Shown here: piece after piece, positions 1-9,147 of the stretch | Position numbering within the stretch: position 1 is the first letter of the stretch | How the letters are laid out: the number at the start of each line of letters is the position of its first letter | Assembly (NCBI RefSeq): GCF_026107645.2 | Contig: NZ_JAPCHV010000002.1 | Location: 186,001-250,000, forward strand | DNA length: 64,000 bases | DNA from: Flavobacterium sp. MFBS3-15 | Lineage (GTDB): Bacteria; Bacteroidota; Bacteroidia; Flavobacteriales; Flavobacteriaceae | Direction of reading: 5' to 3' | Notes under the pieces: generated by a model | What the model was told of the DNA's origin: nothing | What the model saw: only the letters and a program-made list of their open reading frames with translations | The model's database searches: none | Program-made: the position numbers and the translations under genes

Positions 1-1
1 G

Positions 2-121
2 ATAAATATGGGCCTGAGCCCATTTGCGATGAAAAGCGTGCTGAACGAAATGCAGCGCTCCCCAACAGGGTTAATTGACCCGGAAATGCTGTTAGCGCTA
101 TTCAGGGCACAGCAGAATTAA
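2..121 (+). CDS. C-terminal end of an unidentified protein (partial)
   Basis: An open frame enters from the left edge and runs about 39 codons to a TAA, leaving 10 bases before the next start codon. The readable tail contains SPFAMKSVLNEMQRSPTGL and ends FRAQQN. It looks like a soluble helical C-terminus, but I do not recognise a family from so short a piece. It is called because it is open to the edge, has a plausible composition, and ends just before a well-supported gene on the same strand. Confidence 0.5.
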   Translation: MNMGLSPFAMKSVLNEMQRSPTGLIDPEMLLALFRAQQN

Positions 122-131
122 TAACATATTT

Positions 132-683
132 ATGAAAAAAATTTATCTCTTAATTTTATTCTTTGCATCGCTTTCAGCTTTTTCCCAGGATACTATAGTC
201 CGTGGAAATAAGATAAAGATAATTACTTCAGCATCGGTAAAAAATGTGGCTTCTTCATCAGATAAAAAGAATACACTTTTTTATACTTTCGGTATATGGT
301 GTGAACCATGCCGTCTCCATTTACCCACAGCTATAAAACTTGCAAAGGATTATGACCTGGATTTTTATGTAATTGTTGTTGATGCATTGTCAAGCGATAA
401 TGCCATAAAGGCATTTGACTATTTATCACAATTGGATAAAGGCATAAAATTGGCTGTATTAAGTGATAATGAATACGGAATTAAAACAAAAAAAAGAAAC
501 ACTAAATTTGTTAGTGAAATTACTCCGGCAGGGTTTGAGAACATAGATGATTTTTCTAAATACATACTCCTTAATCAACAAGGTGAAGTAATAATGGTGA
601 CAAACTATAAAGATAACCAGGGCAACGACTGGAGAGATGATTCCAAAATGGTAGAAAAGAGGATAGTGCCCCTGCTCAAGTGA
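132..683 (+). CDS. Thioredoxin-like (TlpA-type) exported protein
   Basis: A 183-residue protein with an N-terminal signal peptide (about residues 1-19, hydrophobic, ending AFSQ). A thioredoxin-like fold follows, with the redox motif WCEPC at about residues 56-60 preceded by a beta-strand typical of TlpA/ResA. Family knowledge suggests periplasmic thiol-disulfide exchange. Expected partners such as cytochrome c biogenesis genes are not adjacent, so the substrate is unknown. It may be co-transcribed with the partial gene on its left. The stop codon abuts the stop of the convergent esterase gene, so the two end tail to tail with no spacer and no visible terminator. Confidence 0.8.
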   Translation: MKKIYLLILFFASLSAFSQDTIVRGNKIKIITSASVKNVASSSDKKNTLFYTFGIWCEPCRLHLPTAIKLAKDYDLDFYVIVVDALSSDNAIKAFDYLSQLDKGIKLAVLSDNEYGIKTKKRNTKFVSEITPAGFENIDDFSKYILLNQQGEVIMVTNYKDNQGNDWRDDSKMVEKRIVPLLK

Positions 684-1424
684 TTATTTCAGCAACCACA
701 AATATGCCTCCTTAAACTCCTTTCTCCAAAGTTTTTCATTATGATGCCCGCCGTGCGCTATCTTTTTATGTACATTACTTTTGCTTGTTACCTTGCCTAA
801 TAGCAGCTGCTCCATGCGTTCTAAATCGGGTACCATCGCGCTGCTCTCGTGGTCACCTGCCATCAGGTATACCCGGCCCTCGATGCTGTCAACAGTTTCC
901 ATTAATGTATAAATTTCCTCACTGAACCAAAACGATGGCGAGAAAACCCCGGCGTTGCCAAATACCTCCGGAAATTTTAGCAACGCATAAAAAGAAATCA
1001 ACCCGCCAACAGAACTTCCAAATATTGTAGTATGCTTTTTATCAGTTAAGGTAGCGTACTTTTCATCAACATAAGGTTTAAGTGTATTAATGATAAAATC
1101 CAGGTAATCATTGGCGTGGCCGCCACCGTATTTTTCGTTGGAATAAGGTGTCATTTCATCAATTCGGTGTGTGCTGCCACCGTGCTCAATACCTATGATT
1201 ATGGCTTCCGAATGCAGATCGTTCAGCTTTTCCTCTACGTGCCATTCCCGCTTAGGCGATTCTCCATGGTCAAACACCCGCTGGCCGTCATGCATGTATA
1301 TCACCGGGTAGCGCCTGTCCCCACCATAGCCGTAGGGGAGGTAAACCCAAATCGTTTTTGTACGGCCCAGTTGCGGGGCATCGAGCGTAAACTCGGTAAC
1401 GGTGCCTTTTTCAGTATTTTTCAT
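684..1424 (-). CDS. Putative esterase, alpha/beta hydrolase (esterase D / Fes-like family)
   Basis: A 246-residue alpha/beta hydrolase of the putative-esterase (PF00756) type, related to ferric-enterobactin esterase and other acyl-ester hydrolases. VIYMHDGQRVF lies at about residues 41-51. The nucleophile elbow GSSVGG is at about 136-141, with Ser138 the likely nucleophile, and a C-terminal GGHHN supplies the likely catalytic His. There is no signal peptide, so it is probably cytoplasmic. It lies directly downstream of a lipoprotein gene with no spacer (stop at 1425, start at 1424), which suggests co-transcription. The natural substrate cannot be read from the sequence. Confidence 0.8.
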   Translation of the reverse strand: MKNTEKGTVTEFTLDAPQLGRTKTIWVYLPYGYGGDRRYPVIYMHDGQRVFDHGESPKREWHVEEKLNDLHSEAIIIGIEHGGSTHRIDEMTPYSNEKYGGGHANDYLDFIINTLKPYVDEKYATLTDKKHTTIFGSSVGGLISFYALLKFPEVFGNAGVFSPSFWFSEEIYTLMETVDSIEGRVYLMAGDHESSAMVPDLERMEQLLLGKVTSKSNVHKKIAHGGHHNEKLWRKEFKEAYLWLLK

Positions 1425-2024
1425 TTAAGAGCAAAATGCGGTTTTAAAATCCTTTGTCTTTGCTGCCTTCAAAGCGCGGTAGGGCATCGACTTTTGTGAA
1501 AAGCTGCAGGTAGTGCACTTTTCAGTTGTTTGGTTGTTCATGTATTTAATCACGAGGTCGTCTTTTACATAATAACGCCGTTCCAGCTTCATTTCGCAAC
1601 CTTCGCAGGCCGGTCCGCCCTCTACAAAGTCGTAAAAGAAAAACAGCTTACCATCCTTATAATAAAACTCCGATTTTTGGTAGTGGTCGCCCACAGTGCC
1701 GTAATCTACAACAGCCTTCACTACATCATCGCCATCGTAATAATAGTCAATCTTCATCAATTCGTCACACTGGTAAGTATAGGACTTTTTAGTGAGCTTA
1801 GCCGCGTTAATACGTGCAAATTCACCTTTAATAACCGCTATCGGGTTTGCTGTATCTATACTATCTGTAACCGGCAAGGCCTCTTCACCCGGATGATCGG
1901 TGATTACACGGGCCGAGTCAGCGGTTGATTCTGTAACCGTGTCTTCTTTTGGGGCTTCTTTACAGGAAAACAGCGTGAACAGCAGCAAAAACACTGTCAC
2001 TTTAAGTTGCGCTGGTACATTCAT
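1425..2024 (-). CDS. Hypothetical lipoprotein
   Basis: A 199-residue protein with a lipoprotein signal: a hydrophobic stretch at residues 8-20 followed by the lipobox LFSC, with an acidic and Ser/Thr-rich linker after the cysteine. The mature part is rich in Tyr, Lys and Asp and carries a CEGCE pair and a CTTC pair that could form disulfides or bind metal. I do not recognise the family. It starts about 70 bases after the stop of the FAD-protein gene on the same strand and runs straight into the esterase gene, so the three may form one transcript. Confidence 0.7.
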   Translation of the reverse strand: MNVPAQLKVTVFLLLFTLFSCKEAPKEDTVTESTADSARVITDHPGEEALPVTDSIDTANPIAVIKGEFARINAAKLTKKSYTYQCDELMKIDYYYDGDDVVKAVVDYGTVGDHYQKSEFYYKDGKLFFFYDFVEGGPACEGCEMKLERRYYVKDDLVIKYMNNQTTEKCTTCSFSQKSMPYRALKAAKTKDFKTAFCS

Positions 2025-2095
2025 GGTATTTTTTTACCCTGAAGTTACCGCATTATGCGTCAATGGTCGAGAAATTTAGCTAATATTTAACCGCT

Positions 2096-3499
2096 TTACA
2101 GCAGGGCAGGGGCTTCTTGCAAAGCTTTAGATGCAAGCTGGCTCGCCAGTTTTTCGGCCTGTTCGCGCAGGTCGTGCACGGCAGTAGTTTCCCATAATTC
2201 GCCCCTAAGGTTAGAGCCTATGGTAAACAGGTTGCTGTATGGCCTGCCATTGGGACCGATGATGCCATAAGTTGCAACATCGGTTACAATGCCTAGCTTC
2301 AGGGCATCCTGCTTCATCGTATTGTTAAGTATGCAGTCTTTTAGGAAACCGCTTTCCAGTTTTGTAAAATCACTTTCCGGCCCGGTACAATTGATGACAC
2401 GGCCCACAAGCATTGTTTTGGCCTCGCCAATTTTCCTGTCACGGTAGTATACTGTAATCCCATCTGAAGTTTCATTGATGTCGGTAAGGTTGCCCGAATG
2501 TATGTGCAGCCTACCGTCTTCTTGCAGTTTTTGCAATTTTTCAAAGGAATGCAGAGGTATCCTGTGACGGGTAGCGCCCCATAAATGCCTGAGCCTGCCC
2601 ATGAAAATACTCTTTTCCCTATCAGTAAAATTATGCCACAGCTTTTGGGTATACGGCCTGAACGAATCAATTACCGGCTCGGCAGAAATGCCATATTCCC
2701 TTACTATCTTTATATGCTTGTTGGCAAGTTTAACCAATTCCAAAAGCGTCATGTTCATCGAAATTTCCTCAGCCAGCTTGCTGTACTTAATTCCGATATG
2801 CCTGTGCGGCAATATGTTGAACCCGTTTGGTGAAATGGAATATATCTGCCCTTTAAACCCCTGTTCCATGAGGCTCAGCACTGTGTCAACCATGGTGAGT
2901 CCGTTACCAACTATGAGTACGGGTTTTTCTGCCAGGCCAAGTACCGACTCTTCTTTCCATGGGTTTTGGAAGTAACTAGGACTATTATAGAAACCGGGGG
3001 TTTTGATACGGGGATTGCGCGGGACGTTATTTCCGGAGGTAATCACGCAATAGTCAAATTCCATTTGCGCGCCGTTATCCAGAGTAAGGCTAACAAAATT
3101 TTCGTTTACGTCGAGCCCTGTCACCTGGCTTTGTATTTTATTTACAATGCATTTGCCGTTAGCATTGCGGTTGGCTGTTTCCCAAACATGTATCAGGTAC
3201 TTCCCAAACACGCTCCTTGGCATGAAGGCATTCGCAATGATTTTCCTGTCTTTATCCATGAATTCCGGCTGCTTCATTACCCAATCCAGGAAATGATCGG
3301 AATCGGCGGCAAAAGCGCTCATTTTAGAAGTGATCACATTCAATAGGTGCTTGTCGGAATACGGATTGTAAGCAATGCCGCGGCCAAAGGTGGCTTCATC
3401 ATTGAAAATGGTAACCTCACATGCCGCCGATTGCTGCATGAGGTGTACAGCGGTCATCATTCCCGTAAATCCTCCCCCGATTATCCCTATTTTTTTCAT
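2096..3499 (-). CDS. FAD/NAD(P)-binding protein (NAD_binding_9 family)
   Basis: A 467-residue flavoprotein-like protein. It starts with a dinucleotide-binding motif (IGIIGGGFTGMM, about residues 4-15) followed by the TIFND-type strand of an FAD Rossmann fold. A second glycine-rich strand (VLIVGNGLTMVD) near residue 200 suggests an NAD(P)-binding segment. The length and organisation match the FAD-NAD(P)-binding (PF13454) family, which includes HcaD-like and lysine/ornithine-monooxygenase-like proteins whose reactions are mostly unknown. No partner oxidoreductase lies nearby. ATG start; the upstream 200 bases are AT-rich with no gene. Confidence 0.75.
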   Translation of the reverse strand: MKKIGIIGGGFTGMMTAVHLMQQSAACEVTIFNDEATFGRGIAYNPYSDKHLLNVITSKMSAFAADSDHFLDWVMKQPEFMDKDRKIIANAFMPRSVFGKYLIHVWETANRNANGKCIVNKIQSQVTGLDVNENFVSLTLDNGAQMEFDYCVITSGNNVPRNPRIKTPGFYNSPSYFQNPWKEESVLGLAEKPVLIVGNGLTMVDTVLSLMEQGFKGQIYSISPNGFNILPHRHIGIKYSKLAEEISMNMTLLELVKLANKHIKIVREYGISAEPVIDSFRPYTQKLWHNFTDREKSIFMGRLRHLWGATRHRIPLHSFEKLQKLQEDGRLHIHSGNLTDINETSDGITVYYRDRKIGEAKTMLVGRVINCTGPESDFTKLESGFLKDCILNNTMKQDALKLGIVTDVATYGIIGPNGRPYSNLFTIGSNLRGELWETTAVHDLREQAEKLASQLASKALQEAPALL

Positions 3500-3705
3500 G
3501 TACTTTCTCCAGTTGGTTTTGCTTTTGCAATACTACTGATTTTTGATTACAAAAAAAATAGCTTGATAAAAATAAATTGCTGTAAATCAATATATTACAA
3601 ATATTAATCTATAGGTTTTGTAGAGTAAATCGAATTAGTTATGACATAAATGCTAAATAATGACCTAACACCCTGATAGATAATGTACACCCATTGTGCA
3701 ACAGA

Positions 3706-4080
3706 TTATTTCTCCTTTACATAAGTAACAACCTCATCCTTCAGGTCGCCCCATCCGGTCCAGTATTCCTTAAGCTTCAGCGTTTTTCCATCATAGCTTA
3801 GTATTTCGAAGATCATTACGCGCGGTGGCAGGTTGGGGTCTTTCCGTTCCTTCTCCACGGTAAAGAACTTTTTGTCATCAATCCACTTTAAACGAAGTTC
3901 CCACGGTGAGCAGCCCATCTCATTAATGAACGTTGCCGAAGTCTCACTGTTGAACTTCAGCCCCGCACATGATGCCCCATCCATAATGAACATCCCCAAA
4001 GGTTTCTGTGCTTTTTTGGTTTGCGCGTTTCCTGCCAGCCCTCCCAGCATGCAGGCAATAAGTAGTAGGTACAGTTTCAT
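3706..4080 (-). CDS. Hypothetical exported protein
   Basis: A 124-residue protein with a signal peptide (about residues 1-19, ending GNAQ) and a small mature domain of about 105 residues. The mature part has two Cys residues (GASCAGL and MGCSPW) and alternating hydrophobic strands, which suggests a small secreted beta-rich domain. I do not recognise the family. It is a monocistronic leftward gene between an FAD-protein gene and a small membrane-protein gene. Confidence 0.65.
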   Translation of the reverse strand: MKLYLLLIACMLGGLAGNAQTKKAQKPLGMFIMDGASCAGLKFNSETSATFINEMGCSPWELRLKWIDDKKFFTVEKERKDPNLPPRVMIFEILSYDGKTLKLKEYWTGWGDLKDEVVTYVKEK

Positions 4081-4158
4081 GGTAACTTAGTTGATAACAC
4101 TAATTTACGGAATTTTAATTTGCAGGAGCGAAAGGCATGGGCTTTTCGGCAGTCTTCG

Positions 4159-4217
4159 TTCCTGCTTTCCGCTATATTGCCGCAGAAAAAGCGGGAATGC
4201 CGTTGCAATCAGGGCTA
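4159..4217. repeat. Dispersed intergenic repeat, copy 1
   Basis: This stretch reads TTCCTGCTTTCCGCTATAT, then GCAGAAAAAGCGGGAATGCC, and ends CAGGGCTA. It matches 41086-41145 at roughly five bases in six, in the same orientation. Both copies lie in gaps between genes, so it is a dispersed non-coding repeat. The internal pieces CCGC and GCGG can form a short hairpin. Confidence 0.7.
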
Positions 4218-4709
4218 GGAGGGAGCGGTGGTTTTGTCTAATTTATATAGAAATTTCCTTTGTACAGTCAATATTCCGACGAAAGAAAGCGCAGTTGCAC
4301 CTAAAAATATTAATCTGTAATTGACATTGTTTATATGATAGGACAAAACTCCTTCGCGCAGTGCGCCAAAAGGTGCTGTTTTATAAATATAAATGCTCTC
4401 AAGTTTACAAAACAATAGGTATGATAATACCAGAAAAGTTGAATATAATAGAGCTAAAATTGCTTGTTGGGTAAAACTCCTGATTTTCCATATCACAATG
4501 TAATATCCGACGGGAAGAAAGATTGAAAGGATTGCAGAATCTAAAGGGAAAAACCTGAAAACTTTACCAGGGTAGAAGTCCAAATTATAATCTGCGAAAT
4601 AAAGAATAGTATTTCTTGTGATTGTCCTGTAAGGTATATCAAGATATAAACCCAATAAGCCTGCAGCAATTATTGAGACAATGATTAAAAATATCCTCTG
4701 CTTATCCAT
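4215..4709 (-). CDS. Small multi-pass membrane protein, hypothetical
   Basis: About 164 residues from the ATG at 4709; a TTG nine bases further out would give 167. Four hydrophobic segments are visible: IFLIIVSIIAAGLLGLY near the start, AILSIFLPVGYYIVIW and AILALLYSTFLVLSYLLF in the middle, and LIFLGATALSFVGIL near the end. It is probably an inner-membrane protein. No family is recognised and no charged catalytic motif is seen. The C-terminal codons overlap the edge of the dispersed repeat at 4159-4217. Confidence 0.6.
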   Translation of the reverse strand: MDKQRIFLIIVSIIAAGLLGLYLDIPYRTITRNTILYFADYNLDFYPGKVFRFFPLDSAILSIFLPVGYYIVIWKIRSFTQQAILALLYSTFLVLSYLLFCKLESIYIYKTAPFGALREGVLSYHINNVNYRLIFLGATALSFVGILTVQRKFLYKLDKTTAPS

Positions 4710-4733
4710 AAAATTCAAATTAGCAATAGAGAT

Positions 4734-4765
4734 ATAAAAAAACGGGAGCCTTTCTAGCTCCCGTT
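4734..4765 (-). terminator. Rho-independent terminator after the S9 peptidase gene
   Basis: The perfect 9-bp stem AACGGGAGC / GCTCCCGTT (4741-4749 and 4757-4765) has a 7-base loop. On the minus strand it is followed by a run of T (the A-run at 4736-4740 on the plus strand). It begins 4 bases beyond the stop of the leftward peptidase gene. Confidence 0.85.
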
Positions 4766-4768
4766 CCC

Positions 4769-6961
4769 TTATTTCTTCAAATACGTATTAAAGTAATCAG
4801 CAATCTTCTGGTTCAGGTGTATCCTGTCCTTGCCGCGTACGTTGTGCTCGTGGGTAGGGTAGAGGAAGTAGTCTACCTGTTTACCAGCCGCAATGCACGC
4901 CTGTATGAATTCCATGCTGTGCTGCTGTACAACCACGGGGTCCTGTGCGCCGTGTATCATGAGCAGGTGGCCTTTGAGCTTGCCGGCTTTGGCTGTTGTC
5001 GCGGTCGACTTGTAGCCTTCGGGGTTTTCCTGCGGTGTGTCCATATAGCGTTCGCCATACATGACCTCGTAATATTTCCAGTCTACCACAGGGCCACCGG
5101 CAACGCCCACTTTAAACACATCGGCATGGTCCAGCATCAGCGAAGTCGCCATGAACCCGCCAAAGCTCCAGCCGTACACTCCAATCCTGTCGGCATCCAC
5201 AAATGATTTACTTTTAAGAAACTCCACGCCTTTCATCTGGTCGGCCATTTCGTTCACGCCGAGGTTGCGGTGCACTACGTGCTCAAAATCGCGCCCACGG
5301 GCATCGCTGCCACGGTTGTCCAGCGTAAACACCACATAGCCCTGCTGTGCCATGTAGTAGTCGAACAGGCCTGTTCCGCCAAGCCAGTCATTGGTTACTA
5401 ACTGCGCGTGCGGGCCGCCATATACATAAACCATTACCGGGTATTTTTTAGAAGCGTCAAAGTTAGCAGGATAAATGAGCCTTCCGTTTAGCGGGGTCTT
5501 GCCATCGGCCGATGTTACCGTTACCAGTTCCATTTTAGGCAGTACTGTTTTCCCGGTGTAGGGGTTTTCGGCTTTAAGCAGCGAAGTAGCCTTGTTATTC
5601 TTCAGGTTGATGATGCTCACATCATTTGGTGTGGTGGTATTGCTGAAGCTGTCTAATGCCAGTGTACCATCCGTGCTCACGATTGCCGTGTGCGTACCCG
5701 ATGCCGTGGTTAGCTGCGTCGTCTTACCCGACTTCAGCTCCACTTTATACAGTTGCCTGTCCAGCCCTTTATTGGCCGTGCCAATGTAGAATACCGACTT
5801 GCCATCGGCTGTAAAATTCAATAACTGCTGTACTACCACATCATTGTACCCCAGTTTTTTCAGCAGCTTTCCGTTGGTGTCATAAAGGTACAGCTGCTCG
5901 TACCCGTCCTTCTCGCTGCGGTACAGGAATTGGTTATCGTTACCCGGAACAAATGTCAGGTCGTGCAACGGCTCTACATACGTTTCTGCCTTCTCTTCAA
6001 ATAACGTTTTTACAAAATCACCTGTAGCGGCATTGTATTGGTTCATTTTCAGGTGGTCCTGCCCGCGGTTCAGTAGTCCAACATATACATATTTGCTGTC
6101 AGGTGACCACGTCACGCAGGTTAAGTACTGCTCCTTAGGCTCACCTGTTTTTAAAGGAATGTATCTGTTTTTGGTATGCTCGGCAATCCAAAGCGTCACC
6201 TCTTCGCTTTTTTCGCCTGCCATAGGGTATTTTATGTCGTTGTTCTCTGCAATTCGTGTGCTCCATTGCGTCAGCGGATAGTTGGCAACCATGGTTTCGT
6301 CCTTGCGGTAGTACAGTAGTTTTTTGCTATCAGGACTAAACCACATCCCTTTGTTAATGCCAAATTCCTGGCGGTGCGTATAGTCGCTTCCGTTCACGAT
6401 ACCTTTGTCGTTATCGCTTGTCAGTATATGGTCGACTTTTGATTGCATAACTGCATCATGGCCTGAAATTACGATATTATTGTCCTTTAGCCACGCTACA
6501 TATTCACCGTCAGGCGAAAGTACCTGGTTCTTGGCTTCCGGTGAAAAGTCGATACCGTTTTTGACCTTTTTTGCAGTAACATCGAAAAGCACTATGTACA
6601 CCTGCTTTTTTCCTGCCACTTCCAACTGTAGCGTGCTGCTATCCCTCCATTGGTAGTTGTACGGGAATATCTGCAAAGCAAACGTATCGTTTTCAAATTG
6701 TTTTTCCATGGCGGCCGCCAGTTCCTCTTTTGTAACCAGGACCGATTCGGTCCAGTTGCCCGCCTCGGTGCGTTGCATTAGCTTTTGATAACTGTCATCA
6801 AGGTAGGTAATGGCCTTTATGTCTTTGCGCCAAAGCGGCGATACAAGGCTTTTCGGGGCAAACTCCTGGTAGGTGCCATAGGTGGCCTGCTGGATGGTCA
6901 GGTTTTGCTGTGCGGTTGCTGCCACTCCCGCGAGGAGGAAGGCGCAGACTAATTTTCTCAT
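4769..6961 (-). CDS. S9 family prolyl oligopeptidase / dipeptidyl-peptidase IV-like
   Basis: About 730 residues from the ATG at 6961. The open frame extends 12 codons further, but the signal peptide (MRKLVCAFLLAG..ATAQ) begins here. The N-terminal half is a DPP-IV-type beta-propeller (WFSPDSKKLLYYR and similar blade strands). The C-terminal hydrolase carries YVYGGPHAQ, GWSFGGF (nucleophile near Ser599), HGAQDPVV (Asp near 674) and THEHNV (His near 706), a complete triad. Family knowledge suggests periplasmic removal of N-terminal dipeptides after proline, for peptide feeding. It is monocistronic with its own terminator. Confidence 0.9.
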   Translation of the reverse strand: MRKLVCAFLLAGVAATAQQNLTIQQATYGTYQEFAPKSLVSPLWRKDIKAITYLDDSYQKLMQRTEAGNWTESVLVTKEELAAAMEKQFENDTFALQIFPYNYQWRDSSTLQLEVAGKKQVYIVLFDVTAKKVKNGIDFSPEAKNQVLSPDGEYVAWLKDNNIVISGHDAVMQSKVDHILTSDNDKGIVNGSDYTHRQEFGINKGMWFSPDSKKLLYYRKDETMVANYPLTQWSTRIAENNDIKYPMAGEKSEEVTLWIAEHTKNRYIPLKTGEPKEQYLTCVTWSPDSKYVYVGLLNRGQDHLKMNQYNAATGDFVKTLFEEKAETYVEPLHDLTFVPGNDNQFLYRSEKDGYEQLYLYDTNGKLLKKLGYNDVVVQQLLNFTADGKSVFYIGTANKGLDRQLYKVELKSGKTTQLTTASGTHTAIVSTDGTLALDSFSNTTTPNDVSIINLKNNKATSLLKAENPYTGKTVLPKMELVTVTSADGKTPLNGRLIYPANFDASKKYPVMVYVYGGPHAQLVTNDWLGGTGLFDYYMAQQGYVVFTLDNRGSDARGRDFEHVVHRNLGVNEMADQMKGVEFLKSKSFVDADRIGVYGWSFGGFMATSLMLDHADVFKVGVAGGPVVDWKYYEVMYGERYMDTPQENPEGYKSTATTAKAGKLKGHLLMIHGAQDPVVVQQHSMEFIQACIAAGKQVDYFLYPTHEHNVRGKDRIHLNQKIADYFNTYLKK

Positions 6962-7072
6962 AAGTATGTTTGTTGTTTGTTGGACGAATTTAAGCATTGC
7001 CCAACTTTTTATAATGGTATTTGTAGCTGTTTTTGTAAATTCGTTTCAAATAGCACAAAGTTTTTTCACACC

Positions 7073-7453
7073 ATGCAAAATATCGACGACCAAACCCTTG
7101 CCCGCGAACATTTAGCCAACGAACGGACTTTCCTTGCATGGGTTCGTACAGGTATTGCTGTAATGGCCTTTGGTTTTGTAGTGGTAAAATCATCTATGTT
7201 TGTGGAAGACAAGACCTTAACAGGTGTTGAGGAGGTTGTTATACCGGGTGAATTGTTCACAGCTGTAGTGGGCATTGCACTGGTTGTAGCGGGTACACTC
7301 ATAACTACTGCATCCTATCTTAGGTATAAGGAAAGCAAAAAACAGTTGCGGCTGGGAGTTTATGACCATTCCTCAAAAATGCTTTCGCTCATAACTGCAG
7401 GCGTGCTTTTGGTAAGTGCATTGCTGATTGTTTATTTGGTGCGGACATTGTAA
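7073..7453 (+). CDS. YidH/DUF202 family membrane protein
   Basis: 126 residues from the ATG at 7073; the open frame extends 32 codons upstream, but that part is not protein-like. It begins with the DUF202 hallmark LAREHLANERTFLAWVRTG and continues with three hydrophobic segments (GIAVMAFGFVVVKSS, AVVGIALVVAGTLIT, SLITAGVLLVSALLIVYLV). DUF202 proteins are small inner-membrane proteins of unknown function, found from bacteria to yeast vacuolar transporters. It is divergent from the peptidase gene, with about 110 bases between start codons. Confidence 0.85.
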   Translation: MQNIDDQTLAREHLANERTFLAWVRTGIAVMAFGFVVVKSSMFVEDKTLTGVEEVVIPGELFTAVVGIALVVAGTLITTASYLRYKESKKQLRLGVYDHSSKMLSLITAGVLLVSALLIVYLVRTL

Positions 7454-7482
7454 TTAAAGAACTCTTTAAATTTTAAATTGTT

Positions 7483-7680
7483 TTACTTTTGATTAATTGC
7501 TGCCTTTGCTAAAATCACAACAGCTGCAATTATAAAAAGAATTATACCGGCGATACATCCCATACTATCTAGTTCTGCTTTTTCTTTAGGACTTGCATTT
7601 CTATAATTTCTTGCTGCTCGTTCTCTGTTCTTTCGTCTTCCATATTTTGTGTTTGGATTCCACGAACGATTATCTCTCAT
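7483..7680 (-). CDS. Small hypothetical protein with a C-terminal membrane helix
   Basis: 65 residues. The N-terminal half is strongly basic (many Arg, Lys and Asn) with an ASPKEKAELDSMG stretch, followed by one hydrophobic helix (CIAGIILFIIAAVVILAKAA) at the C-terminus. It looks like a tail-anchored or single-pass small protein. The coding potential rests on the sensible layout of soluble head plus helix and a clean ATG; I do not recognise the family. Confidence 0.5.
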   Translation of the reverse strand: MRDNRSWNPNTKYGRRKNRERAARNYRNASPKEKAELDSMGCIAGIILFIIAAVVILAKAAINQK

Positions 7681-7716
7681 AATTTTTTCTTAACATTTTT
7701 GAGTACTTCAAATTAA

Positions 7717-7744
7717 CAAAAAAATCCGCCACAATCGGCGGATC
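7717..7744 (-). terminator. Rho-independent terminator after the PLP-lyase gene
   Basis: The stem ATCCGCC / GGCGGAT (7724-7730 and 7737-7743) has a 6-base loop and is followed on the minus strand by seven T. It lies about 23 bases past the stop of the leftward PLP-enzyme gene. Confidence 0.85.
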
Positions 7745-7766
7745 TTTCATATAAAGGATGGTTTAT

Positions 7767-8987
7767 TTAAACAGTTTCGGCTCTTGCCAGTACACCTACG
7801 GCCTCCATGCATTCCTTCATCGTTTGGTACGTCCTCTCAATATCGTTGTCAAGGCCGATAGAGAAGCGGATTAGCCCGTCGGTAAGGCCCATTTCCTTTT
7901 GCTCCTCCATAGGTATTTCGCTTGATGTAGACGATCCGGGGGCACTGAATAATGTCTTGTAAAAGCCAAGGCTCACGGCAAGGTAGCCCAGGTTGCGGTG
8001 CTGCATTAGCTCCATCAGCTCGTTCGCCTTGTCCAGCGAACCGGCATCTATAGTCAGCATTCCCCCAAAGCCATACTCCGGGTTGATCATGCTCTTATAC
8101 AGTTCATGGCTCGGGTGGCTCTTCAGTCCAGGGTATACGGTTTTAAGGCCGTCCTTCTCAAAACGCTCTGCAAGGTATTGCGCGTTGTGGCTGTGCTGCT
8201 TCATACGTATGTGCAGGGTGCGCAGGTTCTTTAGTATGCTGGCCGCACGCAGGCTGTCCATTGTAGGGCCAAGCAGCATTGCCGCACCATCATTTACATT
8301 GCGCAGCGCATCAATGAACTCCTGTGTGCCGCACGTTACGCCGCCTACGGTATCACTGCTGCCGTTAATGAACTTGGTAAGGCTGTGTATAACGACATCA
8401 GCGCCCAGTTTTGCAGGAGCTACCGAAAGCGGGGAAAACGTATTGTCGACCAATAGCTTTAGGTTATGTTTTTTGGCAATTTTGGCCAGTGATTCAATAT
8501 CTGCCACTTCAAGGAGCGGGTTGCTCACGGTTTCACAGAAGATGACTTTAGTGTTTGGTGTGATTGCAGCTTCCACCACATCCAGTTTGGTGATATCAAC
8601 AAAAGATGCGGTGATGCCCAGTTTTGGCGTGAAGTTCTTAAGGAATGCGTAGGTTCCGCCATAGATGGTACGGCTCGAGATCACATGGTCGCCCGCGCCG
8701 CAAAGCTGAAGCAGGGCTGTAGTGATGGCTCCCATGCCCGATGCGGCAACATTGGCCGTCTCGGTACCTTCCATTGCGGCAAGCGCCTGGCCTAAGTATA
8801 GGTTGCTTGGCGAAGCATGGCGGGAGTAGAGGTAGCATCCTTCGGCATTGCCTTCAAACGCATCGAACATGGTCTTTGCGGTAAGGAAAGTATAAGTGGA
8901 CGAATCGGAAATGGATGGATTGACACCACCAAATTCGCCAAAGTATTGTAAATCCTGAATTTTGTCTGCGGGATTGAATGTTTTCAT
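7767..8987 (-). CDS. Cys/Met-metabolism PLP enzyme (methionine gamma-lyase-like)
   Basis: 406 residues from the ATG at 8987; a further in-frame start 20 codons upstream gives an unlikely leader. It belongs to the gamma-family of PLP enzymes: YSRHASPSN near residue 54, SRTIYGGTYAF near 109, LLVDNTFSPL near 180 and the Schiff-base lysine in HSLTKFINGSSDTVGG (about Lys205). The divergent Lrp-type regulator fits amino-acid-responsive control and a catabolic role such as methionine gamma-lyase. The catalytic loop reads YGGT where classical methionine gamma-lyases have YGCT, so cystathionine lyase or O-acetylhomoserine activity is also possible. Confidence 0.8.
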   Translation of the reverse strand: MKTFNPADKIQDLQYFGEFGGVNPSISDSSTYTFLTAKTMFDAFEGNAEGCYLYSRHASPSNLYLGQALAAMEGTETANVAASGMGAITTALLQLCGAGDHVISSRTIYGGTYAFLKNFTPKLGITASFVDITKLDVVEAAITPNTKVIFCETVSNPLLEVADIESLAKIAKKHNLKLLVDNTFSPLSVAPAKLGADVVIHSLTKFINGSSDTVGGVTCGTQEFIDALRNVNDGAAMLLGPTMDSLRAASILKNLRTLHIRMKQHSHNAQYLAERFEKDGLKTVYPGLKSHPSHELYKSMINPEYGFGGMLTIDAGSLDKANELMELMQHRNLGYLAVSLGFYKTLFSAPGSSTSSEIPMEEQKEMGLTDGLIRFSIGLDNDIERTYQTMKECMEAVGVLARAETV

Positions 8988-9147
8988 GCGTTGTAGTTTG
9001 CTTGTTTGTAAGCCAAATAGACTAAAATTTAAACCTAAAATCAACATTAAGGTAAATAATTAGTTTTATTATCTGTATTTTTAATTTATGTTAGATTTTT
9101 AATTTAGCATTAAATAATATCATCACACAAATCCGAAAATTTTTCAG

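Noticed and set aside
6962..6997. Longer start for the S9 peptidase
   Set aside because: The extra 12 residues precede a clear signal peptide, which should be N-terminal.
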